Origin: Dokdonella_A sp051958935
GTDB lineage: Bacteria > Pseudomonadota > Gammaproteobacteria > Xanthomonadales > Rhodanobacteraceae
Length of the DNA stretch: 64,000 nucleotides
Assembly (NCBI RefSeq): GCF_051958935.1
Contig: NZ_JBQCFP010000023.1
Coordinates: 69,924 to 133,923 of the forward strand
Reading direction: 5' to 3'
Shown: in pieces, positions 34,783 through 43,271 of the stretch
Layout: each line of letters starts with the position of its first letter
Position numbering within the stretch: position 1 is the first letter of the stretch
Notes under the pieces: model-generated
What the model was told of the DNA's origin: nothing
The model's database searches: none
Seen by the model: only the letters and a program-made list of their open reading frames with translations
Program-made: the position numbers and the translations under genes

Positions 34783-35426
34783 GGCGCGTGTCCTCTCAGT
34801 CGCAACAGGTCGAGTTCGCAGTTCAGCAGGAATTCGAACGCCTCGAGGTGACGGCGCGTTTCCGGCATGTCCTTGCCCCAAGTGTAGATGCCATGGCCGT
34901 CGATCAAGTAGCCGTGCAACGGCTTGCGGGCGTCGAGCCAGGCATCCACGCGCGCGACGAGCTCGGCCATGTCCTGCGTGTTGGGGAACACCGGGAGGTC
35001 GAGCACGCTCTCGTGCGTGGTGTAGCCCGCGATCGCCTTCTGCAGTTCCCAGCCCTCGAAGCGCACGGCTCCGCGCGCCGCGTACAGGCGCGAAGCGACC
35101 GATTGCGCGCGCGAATGCGTGTGCAGGACCGCTCCGGCGGAAGGAAAGCGGCGATAGACCTGCGTGTGCAGCGCGGTTTCGGCGGACGGGCGCGCGTCCG
35201 TGCCGACCGGCTGTCCGTCGAGGTCGACCACCATGATGTCGTCGATGCCGAGGCGCCCCTTGTCGCGCCCGGAAATGGTCACGGCCGCGTGCGCGGCGTC
35301 CAGGCGCATCGAGAAGTTGCTGCTCGTCGCCGGTGTCCAGCCGAGGGCGCCGAGCTCGCGCCCGGCTTCGGCGATCTCTTTTGCGCAGCGCTCCAGGCGG
35401 CTGCGATCGATCGGGGAGGAATGGAT
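34779..35426 (-). CDS. mtnB: Methylthioribulose-1-phosphate dehydratase with apparent ATC start
   Basis: This is a class II aldolase-fold protein of 215 residues when begun at ATC 35426-35424: the conserved GWTPATSSNFS segment precedes the first ATG at 35309, so that ATG cuts the domain. No ATG, GTG or TTG exists in frame between that ATG and two TAG codons just upstream. A GGAG lies seven nucleotides before the ATC, an ideal spacing. The zinc-binding HTH (H102, H104) is present. It dehydrates methylthioribulose-1-phosphate. A base error at the start codon is the alternative. Confidence 0.85.
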   Translation of the reverse strand: MHSSPIDRSRLERCAKEIAEAGRELGALGWTPATSSNFSMRLDAAHAAVTISGRDKGRLGIDDIMVVDLDGQPVGTDARPSAETALHTQVYRRFPSAGAVLHTHSRAQSVASRLYAARGAVRFEGWELQKAIAGYTTHESVLDLPVFPNTQDMAELVARVDAWLDARKPLHGYLIDGHGIYTWGKDMPETRRHLEAFEFLLNCELDLLRLRGHAP

Positions 35427-35653
35427 GGCGCGACTCCAGGCAACCGGCGGGGACAGTTGCGCCTACTATACCGAAGCGGCGCGGCGGCCCGACTTCACTT
35501 TCGGGTCATCGGCGATCCGCTACCGTTCGCGCGGCGCGATGCGGCAAAGCGGCGCAGCAACATGCTTGACGCCGTGCATCGCGCTAAGCTGAACGGGTCG
35601 GGCGCGGGTGCGTCCGGACACACCCAGACAACGCAGACTACGAGGAGTGGATC

Positions 35654-35995
35654 ATGTCGGACCCAGCCGAAAGCCAGGCCAGACGCCGTTTCCTTAAGAT
35701 CGCCGTCGTCGGCGCCGCCGTCGCGCCGGTCGCCGCGGCCCTGTTGCCGCGCATGGCCGCGGCGCAGGATTCCGCGCCGCACCTCGATACGAACGATCCG
35801 ACGGCGAAGGCGCTCGCCTACACCGAGGACGCGAACACCGCCAAAGGCAACCCCGTGTACAAGGAGGGTTCGGCCTGCGCCAATTGCAACTTCTACAAGG
35901 GCCATACCGAGATGAACTATGGCCCCTGCGACCTGTTCCCCGGCAAGGTGGTCAACGCCAAGGGCTGGTGCGCGAGCTGGACCAAGAAGGTCTGA
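35654..35995 (+). CDS. High-potential iron-sulfur protein (HiPIP)
   Basis: This 113-residue protein has a Tat signal (ARRRFLKIAVVGAAVAPVAA) and four cysteines in HiPIP spacing: C75, C78, C92, C106 (CANC, GPCDLFPG, GWCASW). It binds a [4Fe-4S] cluster at high potential and carries electrons in the periplasm. A TTGACG hexamer at 35566 marks a possible promoter region in the gap from divergent mtnB, but the -10 is not clear. A hairpin follows the stop. Confidence 0.96.
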   Translation: MSDPAESQARRRFLKIAVVGAAVAPVAAALLPRMAAAQDSAPHLDTNDPTAKALAYTEDANTAKGNPVYKEGSACANCNFYKGHTEMNYGPCDLFPGKVVNAKGWCASWTKKV

Positions 35996-36014
35996 TCGAA
36001 TCGGCACTCGCGGG

Positions 36015-36037
36015 TTCCCGGCGCGGCGCGCCGGGAA
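36015..36037. terminator. GC-rich hairpin after HiPIP
   Basis: TTCCCGGCGCG and CGCGCCGGGAA pair over 11 bp around one central G (36015-36037), practically a 10-bp stem with a 3-nt loop. It is not followed by a T-run. It lies between the HiPIP stop and rmuC, so it may protect or end the HiPIP transcript. Confidence 0.4.
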
Positions 36038-36120
36038 TTCCCGCTCGAGCGCCGCCCGATCTCGGCATCTGAGACTGCGGCTGCGACAATCGCGCTCCGT
36101 CACCCTGAGCGGTCCAGCGC

Positions 36121-37620
36121 GTGTCGACCTACCCTCCCATCGTTTTGATCCTCGCCGGCGTCGCCGCCGGTTTCGTCGCCGGTCTCCTGCTGGCGTGGTT
36201 CGCAGCGCGCGTCCGCATCGCCCACGCGCATGCCGATGGCCGCGCGAGTCGCGACGCCGAAGTCGCCGCGCTCGGTGGCCAGCGCGACGCGGAGGCGCGC
36301 CGCGCGGAAGAATTCGCCGCGCGCATCCAGCGCTACGAACAGGAATGGACGCTGGCCGAACAGAACCTGCGCAAGGTCACCGCACATGCGGCCGCGCAGC
36401 AGTCGCAGGCGGAGCGGCTCGGCCGCGAACTGGCGGATGCGCGCCGCGCGCGCGACGAAGCGCAGGCGCAGCTCGTCGACCTGACCGGCCGCCATGCCGC
36501 GCTCGAAGCGGGGTCGGCCGCCCAGGCGCACGCCGCCGCCGAAAAGCTCCAGCTGCTCGAACAGGCCGAAGTGCGCCTGCGCGAAGCGTTCCAGAATCTC
36601 GCCCAGGGCATCCTCGACGACAAGGCCGAGCGATTCCGCGAACAGAGTGGCCAGCAGCTGAGCGGCCTGCTCGATCCGTTCAAGCTGCAGCTCAAGGAGT
36701 TCCGCGAAACGGTCGAGCAGCGCCACGCCAGCGATCAGCGCGAGCGCGGCATGCTCGCCCAGGAGATCCAGAGCCTGCGCCAGCTCAACCAGCGCATCAG
36801 CGAGGACGCGCTCAACCTCACGCGCGCGCTCAAGGGCGACACGCGCGCGCAGGGCGCGTGGGGCGAACTCGTGCTCGAACGCGTGCTCGAAGCGTCCGGC
36901 CTCGCCGAGGGGCGCGAGTTCGAGCTGCAGGTCGTCATGAACGACGACGATGGCGGCCGGCCGCGCCCCGACGTCATCGTGCACCTGCCCGAGCGCAAGG
37001 ACCTCGTCATCGATGCCAAGGTGTCACTGACCGCCTACGAGCGCATGCAGTCGGCGAGCGACGACGGCGAGCGCGCCGCGCTGCTGCGCGAACACGTCGC
37101 CTCGTTGCGGCGCCACGTCGATTCGCTCTCGAAGAAGAAGTACGACGCGATCCCGGGCCTGCACACGCTCGATTTCGTGCTGCTGTTCGTGCCGATCGAG
37201 GCGGCGCTCATCGAAGCGGTGCGTGCCGACGACGGCCTCTACACCTATGCGCTCGCGCGGAACATCTCGCTCGTGTGCCCGAGTACGCTGCTCGCGACGC
37301 TGCGCACGGTGTCGCACCTGTGGCGGCTCGAGGATCGCAACGTCAATGCGATGGAGATCGCCAAGCGCGCCGGCGCGCTGCACGACAGCTTCGTCATGCT
37401 CATGAACGAACTGCAGGGCGTCGGCGACGCGATCGCGCGCGCGCAGTCGCTGCACGAAGGCGCGCTCAAGCGCATCGGCAGCGGCCGCGGCCATCTCCTC
37501 GGCCGCGTCGACCACTTGCGCCGGCTCGGGGCGGATACCCGCAAGCAGCTCTCACTGCTTCCGGACGACGCGCAGCCCGAGTCCGATTCCGATGCCGACG
37601 AGAACGGCGACGAAGCGTAG
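36121..37620 (+). CDS. rmuC: DNA recombination protein RmuC
   Basis: This 499-residue protein starts at a GTG with an N-terminal membrane anchor (VLILAGVAAGFVAGLLLAWF), a long coiled coil (about 30-240), and the RmuC nuclease-like core: GAWGELVLERVLEASGL, RPDVIVHLPERKDLVIDAKVSL, LDFVLLFVPIEAAL, ISLVCPSTLLATLRTV. RmuC limits inversions at short inverted repeats. The TAG stop (37618-37620) lies inside a CGTAGGG repeat. An acidic Asp/Glu/Ser tail precedes the stop. Confidence 0.96.
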   Translation: MSTYPPIVLILAGVAAGFVAGLLLAWFAARVRIAHAHADGRASRDAEVAALGGQRDAEARRAEEFAARIQRYEQEWTLAEQNLRKVTAHAAAQQSQAERLGRELADARRARDEAQAQLVDLTGRHAALEAGSAAQAHAAAEKLQLLEQAEVRLREAFQNLAQGILDDKAERFREQSGQQLSGLLDPFKLQLKEFRETVEQRHASDQRERGMLAQEIQSLRQLNQRISEDALNLTRALKGDTRAQGAWGELVLERVLEASGLAEGREFELQVVMNDDDGGRPRPDVIVHLPERKDLVIDAKVSLTAYERMQSASDDGERAALLREHVASLRRHVDSLSKKKYDAIPGLHTLDFVLLFVPIEAALIEAVRADDGLYTYALARNISLVCPSTLLATLRTVSHLWRLEDRNVNAMEIAKRAGALHDSFVMLMNELQGVGDAIARAQSLHEGALKRIGSGRGHLLGRVDHLRRLGADTRKQLSLLPDDAQPESDSDADENGDEA

Positions 37621-37758
37621 GGCGGGGCGGAGTGGCACGACAACGCACGTGCCTGGCGACCCCTGGCCCGCGATTCCCACCGATCATCGCCGTCGAATCC
37701 GCGCCACCGGCCATGGCGGAACCGCCCCGTAGGGTGGGGCGCAGTGACACGAAAACGC
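37616..37758. repeat. Two CGTAGGG-type 31-bp direct repeats, first containing the rmuC stop
   Basis: Copy 1 (37616-37646) begins CGTAGGGCGGGGCGGAGTGG and copy 2 (37728-37758) begins CGTAGGGTGGGGCGCAGTGA; they match at 27 of 31 positions. The UAG of rmuC is within copy 1. They lie between the convergent ends of rmuC and an APC permease gene, with no other gene in the 187-nt gap. They resemble repetitive extragenic elements of this lineage. Confidence 0.75.
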
Positions 37759-37807
37759 TACGTGATTGCAGGCAGCGTGTCCGCGTCTCCCGTCGCCGAC
37801 GATCGAA

Positions 37808-39241
37808 TCAGCCGCGCAGCCGACTGTGCCGAAATCCGTAGGCGAAGTAGATCACGAAGCCGATCACCGTCCATACGCCCATCAACGTCCAGTTGTACCA
37901 GTTCTCCCAGTACAACAGCATGAGGCAACTCAGCACGCCGAGCACGCAGGTGACCGGCGCCCACGGCACGCGGAACGTACGCGGCAGGTCGGGGCGCGTC
38001 TTGCGCAGGATCAGCACGCCGATGCAGACCGCGACGAACGCGATCAGCGTGCCCATCGACACGAGGTCGCCGAGCACATCGAGCGGGAACACTGCGGCGA
38101 GCGCGGCGATGCCGACGCCGGTGATCACGGTGTTGATGTGCGGCGTACGGTAGCGCGGGTGGATTTTCGCGAACACCGGCGGCAACAGGCCGTCGCGACC
38201 CATGATCATGAAGATGCGCGGCTGCGCGATGATCATGACGAGGATCACCGACGACAGGCCGATCAGCGCGCCGATCTCCACCACCCAGCGCAGCGCGCCG
38301 AGCTCGGGGTGTGCCTTGATCGCGGTGACCACCGGCTCGCTCGTGCCGAGCTGGTCGTAGGGCAGCAGGCCCGTCAGCACCGCGGCCATGCCGATGTAGA
38401 GCACGGTGCACACCGCGAGCGAGGCGATCGTGCCGAACGGCAGGTCGCGCTGCGGGTTCTTCGCTTCCTGCGCGGCGGTCGACGTCGCCTCGAAGCCGAT
38501 GTAGGAGAAGAAGACGAGCGTGGCGCCGCGCATGATGCCGGCCCAGCCGTATTTCTCCGGCCCTTGCTGTTCCGGGATGAACGGATGCCACAGATCCGGA
38601 TTGACGTAGCTCCAGCCAGCGACGATCACGATCACGATCAGTGCGACCTTAAGGATCACCATCGCGGTGTTGACGCCGCTCGACTCACGGATGCCGATGT
38701 AGCACAGCCACGTCAGCGCGAGCACGATCGCGACAGCCGGCAGGTTGAAATACGCACCGGTCGCGACGAGCTGGTTGTCCTTGAACGCGAGCGGGGCATT
38801 GGTGAGCACGTCGGGCAGGTGGATGCCGATGTGGTCGAGCAGGCTCGTGAAGTAGCCGGTCCAGCTGACCGCGACCGCGGATGCGGACACGCCGTATTCG
38901 AGCACCATGTTCCAGCCGATGAACCAGGCAACGAACTCGCCGAGCGTCGCGTACGCGTACGAGTAGGAGCTGCCCGACATCGGGATCAACGTCGCGAACT
39001 CGGCATAACAGAGCGCGGTGAAGCTGCAGCAGAGCGCCGCGATCACGAACGAGAGGATGATCGCGGGACCGGCGTGCTCCGCCGCGGCCTGTCCGGTGAT
39101 CACGAAGAAGCCGCCGCCGATGACCGCGCCGATGCCGAGGGCGGTGAGGCCCCACGGCCCGAGCGTGCGCTTCAGGCTGGGTCCGTCGTCGATGGCCGCG
39201 TTGCTGAAATCGGTCTTCTTCGCGAGCAATTGGTCGAGCAT
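37808..39241 (-). CDS. APC-superfamily amino acid permease
   Basis: This 477-residue protein starts at ATG 39241 (MLDQLLAKKTDFSN) and has twelve hydrophobic segments of the amino acid-polyamine-organocation fold. The first helix includes GIGAVIGGGFFVITGQAA with the broken-helix substrate motif, and the rest includes GPAIILSFVIAALCC, FFSYIGFEATSTAAQEAKNPQRD, and MGRDGLLPP. It belongs to the CAT-like subgroup with the neighbouring permease. Substrate not inferable. A hairpin (39281-39303) separates it from the upstream permease gene. Confidence 0.92.
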   Translation of the reverse strand: MLDQLLAKKTDFSNAAIDDGPSLKRTLGPWGLTALGIGAVIGGGFFVITGQAAAEHAGPAIILSFVIAALCCSFTALCYAEFATLIPMSGSSYSYAYATLGEFVAWFIGWNMVLEYGVSASAVAVSWTGYFTSLLDHIGIHLPDVLTNAPLAFKDNQLVATGAYFNLPAVAIVLALTWLCYIGIRESSGVNTAMVILKVALIVIVIVAGWSYVNPDLWHPFIPEQQGPEKYGWAGIMRGATLVFFSYIGFEATSTAAQEAKNPQRDLPFGTIASLAVCTVLYIGMAAVLTGLLPYDQLGTSEPVVTAIKAHPELGALRWVVEIGALIGLSSVILVMIIAQPRIFMIMGRDGLLPPVFAKIHPRYRTPHINTVITGVGIAALAAVFPLDVLGDLVSMGTLIAFVAVCIGVLILRKTRPDLPRTFRVPWAPVTCVLGVLSCLMLLYWENWYNWTLMGVWTVIGFVIYFAYGFRHSRLRG

Positions 39242-39280
39242 GGGGATTTCCGGATCGGTCGCGCGGGGCGCGTTCGGCAA

Positions 39281-39303
39281 GAGGCCGGCATGAAGCCGGC
39301 CTC
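39281..39303 (-). terminator. Hairpin between the two APC permease genes
   Basis: GAGGCCGGC (39281-39289) pairs with GCCGGCCTC (39295-39303) around a 5-nt loop. On the minus strand it follows the upstream permease and precedes the downstream one. T-run absent, so it may be an attenuator or processing structure. Confidence 0.45.
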
Positions 39304-39332
39304 GGTGTTCATGATCGCCGTGCAGGCACGCC

Positions 39333-40811
39333 TCAGGCGTTCTGGTTGGCGAGCTGGCTGCGGCGATAACCGTAGGCGCTGTACAGGACGAGGCCGATCG
39401 CCGCCCACGTCACGAACACGATCTTCGCCGTCATGCTGAGGTTGATGAACAGCAGCAGGCAGCCGGCGACCGCGAGGGGGCAGACGATCCATGCGAACGG
39501 CGTGCGGAACGGGCGCGCGCGCTCCGGCTGCTGCTTGCGCAGGATGAGCACGCCGATCGACACCATCGCGAACGCCAGCAAGGTGCCGGAGTTGGACGTG
39601 TCGGCGAGCTTGCCGACCGGGAACAGGGCCGCGCAGATCGACACGACGACACCGGTCAGGATCGTGATCACATGCGGGGTGTGGAAGCGCGAATGGACCT
39701 TGGACAGCGCGTCCGGCAGCAGCCCGTCGCGCGACATCGTGAAGAAGATGCGCGTCTGGCCGAACATCATCATGAGGATGACCGACGGCAGCGCGAGGAT
39801 CGCCGCGATGCCGATCCAGTCACCGATGCGGTTGTGGCCGAGCAGGCGCATGACGTGCGCGAGCGGCTCCTTGCTGCAGACGAGCGCTTCGGAACCGGCG
39901 CACGCGGCGGCCATCGCCGGGGTACCCGGATCGAGCGGGAGGCCATTCGCGCCGAGCATCGGCTGTGCGCCGACCGAGCCGGCCGCGCCGTAACCGACGA
40001 GCAGGTAGAAGATCGTGCAGACGGTGAGCGAGCCGATCAGGCCGATCGGGATGTTGCGATTCGGGTTCTTGGTTTCCTCGGCCGCAGTCGACACCGCGTC
40101 GAAGCCGACGTAGGCGAAGAAGATCGACGCCGCGGCACCGAGCACGCCGGCTCCGCCGAGCGGATTGCCCCAGCCTCCCGGCAGGAACGGTTCGAAGTTG
40201 CTGCTCTTCACGGCCGGGATCGCAAGGAAGATGAAGACGGTGAGGGCGACGATCTTGACCGCGACCAGTACCGCGTTGACGCGAGCGCTCTTCGACGTGC
40301 CGATCACGAGCAGCACCGTCACGGCGAGGCCGATGAGGAAGGCGAGCAGGTCGAATCCGCCGCCGGCGAAATAGCCGGTGCGGAGGAACTCGGGCAACGC
40401 GATGTCGTTCGCGCGCAGCAGTCCGTTCATGTAGCCCGACCAGCCGACGCACACCACCGCCGCGCCGATGCCGTACTCGAGCCCGAGCGCCCAGCCGACG
40501 ATCCATGCAATGAGTTCGCCGAGCACTCCGTACGTGTACGTGTATGCGGAGCCGGACACCGGCACCATCGCCGCGAGTTCGGCGTAGGCCAGTGCGGCGA
40601 GCGCGCAGACGATCGCGGCGATCACGAACGCAAGCATCATGCCCGGGCCGGCCTTCTGCCCGGCTTCGGCCGTGAGCACGAAGATGCCGGTGCCGATCAC
40701 CGCGCCGATGCCGAGCAGGGTCAGCTGCAATGCGCCGAGTTGTCGCTTGAGGGACTTCTTTTCTGCCGTTTCGAGAATCTGGTTGAGCGGTTTGACACGC
40801 CAGAAAATCAT
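39333..40811 (-). CDS. APC-superfamily amino acid permease (CAT type), upstream paralog
   Basis: This 492-residue protein starts at ATG 40811 (MIFWRVKPLNQILETAEKK) and has the GIGAVIGTGIFVLTAEA helix-1 motif, AEETKNPNRN, and RIFFTMSRDGLLPDALSKVH, as in the CAT/YfnA-type permeases. It shares the TSxSxGTLLAFxMV-like end region with its neighbour; the pair are tandem paralogs in the same orientation. An extra periplasmic loop (GANGLPLDPGTPAMAAACAG, about 310-330) is longer than in the downstream paralog. Substrate unknown. Confidence 0.92.
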   Translation of the reverse strand: MIFWRVKPLNQILETAEKKSLKRQLGALQLTLLGIGAVIGTGIFVLTAEAGQKAGPGMMLAFVIAAIVCALAALAYAELAAMVPVSGSAYTYTYGVLGELIAWIVGWALGLEYGIGAAVVCVGWSGYMNGLLRANDIALPEFLRTGYFAGGGFDLLAFLIGLAVTVLLVIGTSKSARVNAVLVAVKIVALTVFIFLAIPAVKSSNFEPFLPGGWGNPLGGAGVLGAAASIFFAYVGFDAVSTAAEETKNPNRNIPIGLIGSLTVCTIFYLLVGYGAAGSVGAQPMLGANGLPLDPGTPAMAAACAGSEALVCSKEPLAHVMRLLGHNRIGDWIGIAAILALPSVILMMMFGQTRIFFTMSRDGLLPDALSKVHSRFHTPHVITILTGVVVSICAALFPVGKLADTSNSGTLLAFAMVSIGVLILRKQQPERARPFRTPFAWIVCPLAVAGCLLLFINLSMTAKIVFVTWAAIGLVLYSAYGYRRSQLANQNA

Positions 40812-40971
40812 TGCGTCCCCTTGACGAGCTGTGGGTTGCCAGGCCATTCGAACGTGCGTGCGCCTGGAAATCCCCCAGCGCCGTCGTACACCGTGCAGCA
40901 CTCGACGAAGGTCGAACGCGGCGGTTGGGTAACATACGCGACCCCTCGACGAGCGGCAAGCGAACGAAGTC

Positions 40972-41553
40972 ATGCCCGGACATGCTGCCCTGCCGCAATC
41001 CGCGACGCCCGATCAGCACCACTGGCTTGCGCTGCTGGACGCCTATGAACAGGCGCATCCGGCCGAGATCGAGGTGATCGCCGTCTTTCGTGAACTCGCC
41101 AGTACGGATGCGAACGCGGCCCGACGCGAACGCAGGGCGGGGCACCTGACCGGCTCGGCCTGGCTCGTCAGCGCCGACGGCGCGCGCGTGCTCCTGACCC
41201 ACCACCGCAAGCTGGACCGCTGGCTGCAGCTCGGCGGCCACGCCGACGGCGACGCCGATCTCGCGCGCGTCGCGCTGCGCGAGGCCGAGGAAGAGTCGGG
41301 CCTAGCCGACCTCGCGGTGGAGCCGATCGTGTTCGATCTCGACCGCCATCGCATCCCCGCGCGTCGCGACGAACCAGAGCACTGGCACTACGACGTGCGC
41401 TTCGTCGTGCGCGCGCGCGGCAGCGAGGCCTTCGTCGTCGGCGAGGAGTCGCATGCGCTCGCCTGGCGCGATGTTGCGGAAATTGCGCGCGACGTGACGG
41501 CCGATGTTTCGCTGCGGCGCATGGCGCGCAAGTGGCTCGCGCGCGGCGCGTGA
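40972..41553 (+). CDS. NUDIX hydrolase with degenerate Nudix-box first Glu
   Basis: This 193-residue protein has a Nudix box reading GGHADGDADLARVALREAEE followed by ESGL. The core REAEEESG is intact, but the Glu expected six residues after the first Gly is Ala, as in a known subgroup with GGHADGD. It hydrolyses nucleoside-diphosphate-linked compounds; the substrate is unknown. It is divergent from the upstream permease gene with a 160-nt gap. Confidence 0.88.
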   Translation: MPGHAALPQSATPDQHHWLALLDAYEQAHPAEIEVIAVFRELASTDANAARRERRAGHLTGSAWLVSADGARVLLTHHRKLDRWLQLGGHADGDADLARVALREAEEESGLADLAVEPIVFDLDRHRIPARRDEPEHWHYDVRFVVRARGSEAFVVGEESHALAWRDVAEIARDVTADVSLRRMARKWLARGA

Positions 41554-41669
41554 CCTCTCGCTTCGTCGCGGCGCACGCTCCGTCCACCGCAACGGATACC
41601 GCGGCGACGTGCAGTCGACGAGTGGCGGCTACGAACATGCATCCGTCCATCACGCGAGGAATCGAACCG

Positions 41670-42557
41670 ATGTCGATGCGCCCAAAGATGTCCCGGTCAT
41701 TCGTCGCGGCGATCGCATCGGTGGTCGCGACCTTCGCATCCGCGGCGCTCGCCGGCGAACGCGTCGATGCGTGGACGCCCGCGGGCGTGTCGAGTCCGCA
41801 GTTCGAATCGCACGCGGCCTTCGATCCGCGCGACGGCGATTTCTGGTTCGTGCGCAGCTCGCCGAAGTTCGAAGGCTGGCGCATCCTCGTGAGCCGGTGC
41901 GGCGCCACCGGCTGGAGCACGCCGCAGCCGCCCGCGTTCGCCGGTGACGGCGTCGAAGCCGATCCCTGGTTCACCCCCGACGGTCGCACGCTGTATTTCA
42001 TTTCGACGCGAACCACCGACGGGATCAGGCGCAAGGACCTCGACATCTGGCGCGTCCAGCGCGGCGCGGACGGACGCTGGGGCACGCCGCAGCGACTGCC
42101 GGAACCGGTCAATTCGAGCGCACAGGAATGGTTCCCGCGCCTCGCCGCCGACGGCTGGCTGTACTTCGGCTCGGCCCGCGCGGGCGGCCATGGCAAGACC
42201 GACATCTGGCGCGCGCGCGAGCGCGACGGGACCTGGCTCGTCGAGAACGCGGGCGCCGCGTTCAACGGCCCCGGCGACGAGTACGAGCCGCTGCCCTCGC
42301 CGGACGGCACCTGGATGCTCGTCGAGGGCGAGGACAGCTACTACCGCGTGCGCCGCGACGGCGACGGCTGGCATCCGCGCGAGAAACTGCCGGTCGAAAT
42401 CAATAGCAACGGCAGCGAGATCGGTGCGGTGTTCTCGCCGAGCGGGCGCACGGTCCTGTTCGCGCGCGACACGAAGGGACCGCTGTCCGGCGAATTCTTC
42501 GTCTGGCACGTCGGTGCGGACGAAGCATGGCCGCCGGCATGCCCCGCGGCGAAGTGA
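41670..42557 (+). CDS. Secreted WD40-like (PD40/TolB-like) beta-propeller protein
   Basis: This 295-residue protein has a signal peptide (MSMRPKMSRSFVAAIASVVATFASAALA) and a propeller of PD40-type repeats, seen as DPWFTPDGRTLYFIST, GSARAGGHGKTDIWRARE, and AVFSPSGRTVLFARD. GCGAGGA is 9 nt before the ATG at 41670. The protein is probably periplasmic. The function is unknown; related PD40 proteins bind peptides or glycans. It is convergent with efpL. Confidence 0.85.
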   Translation: MSMRPKMSRSFVAAIASVVATFASAALAGERVDAWTPAGVSSPQFESHAAFDPRDGDFWFVRSSPKFEGWRILVSRCGATGWSTPQPPAFAGDGVEADPWFTPDGRTLYFISTRTTDGIRRKDLDIWRVQRGADGRWGTPQRLPEPVNSSAQEWFPRLAADGWLYFGSARAGGHGKTDIWRARERDGTWLVENAGAAFNGPGDEYEPLPSPDGTWMLVEGEDSYYRVRRDGDGWHPREKLPVEINSNGSEIGAVFSPSGRTVLFARDTKGPLSGEFFVWHVGADEAWPPACPAAK

Positions 42558-42590
42558 AGCGCGCGCCACGCACGTCGGCGCGCGACGCGG

Positions 42591-43154
42591 TCACGCGCGT
42601 CCGGCGAACTCGCCCGTGACGGTGTTGACGTTCACCTTTTCGCCGGTCGTGATGTACTCGGGTACCTGGATCTCGATGCCGGTCGAGAGCTTGGCGGGCT
42701 TCGGCCGTTTCGTCGCCGTCGCGCCCTTGAGTTCCGGTGCCGTCTCGACGACTTCGAGCACGACCGACTGCGGCAGCTGCAGCGCGACCGGTGCGTCCTC
42801 GATCAGCTGCACGTAGCAGCCCTCGATGCCGTCGACGAGATAGCCCGCGGCGTCGCCGATCGCACTCGCGTCGAGCGTGTACTGGGTGTAATCCTCGCTG
42901 TCCATGAACACGAACGCGTCGCCGTCCTTGTACGAGTAGGTGACGGCACGGCGCACGAGCTCGGTTTCGCGCAGTTCATCCTCGGCGCGCATCGACACGT
43001 CGAGCTTGGTGCCGCCCGGCACGCTGTACATGATGAAGCGATAGGTGACATTGCCACCGCGGCCCTGCGGCGAGCTGCGTTCGATGTCGCGCACCTGCCA
43101 GACCTTGCCTTCGTGTTCGACGACGTTGCCCTTCTTGACTTCCGCTGCTCGCAT
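42591..43154 (-). CDS. efpL: Elongation factor P-like protein, EfpL (YeiP) type
   Basis: This 187-residue EF-P-like protein has the three beta-barrel domains of the family. The beta3-loop reads SSPQGRGG with an Arg (R32) in place of the modified Lys or Arg of canonical EF-P, resembling the SPTARGA loop of E. coli EfpL (YeiP). The end PAKLSTGIEIQVPEYITTGE is typical. EfpL helps ribosomes through certain proline-rich stretches. The canonical efp gene is not in this window. Confidence 0.93.
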   Translation of the reverse strand: MRAAEVKKGNVVEHEGKVWQVRDIERSSPQGRGGNVTYRFIMYSVPGGTKLDVSMRAEDELRETELVRRAVTYSYKDGDAFVFMDSEDYTQYTLDASAIGDAAGYLVDGIEGCYVQLIEDAPVALQLPQSVVLEVVETAPELKGATATKRPKPAKLSTGIEIQVPEYITTGEKVNVNTVTGEFAGRA

Positions 43155-43271
43155 GGGAGTTCCGTAGCTTGAGTGTTCATGCGCCGCGCTCGCTGCGAGG
43201 CGGCTGCCAGTCCCGCATTATCGTCGATCCCCCCGAGTCCGCGACAGCGCCGCCGCCCGGCGCCGCGGCCG

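Noticed and set aside
34779..35309. ATG at 35309 as the mtnB start
   Set aside because: It would cut off the conserved TPATSSNF region of the enzyme, which is encoded in frame just upstream.
35566..35590. TTGACG and TAAGCT as a HiPIP promoter
   Set aside because: The spacer would be 13 nt, too short; only the -35-like hexamer is convincing.
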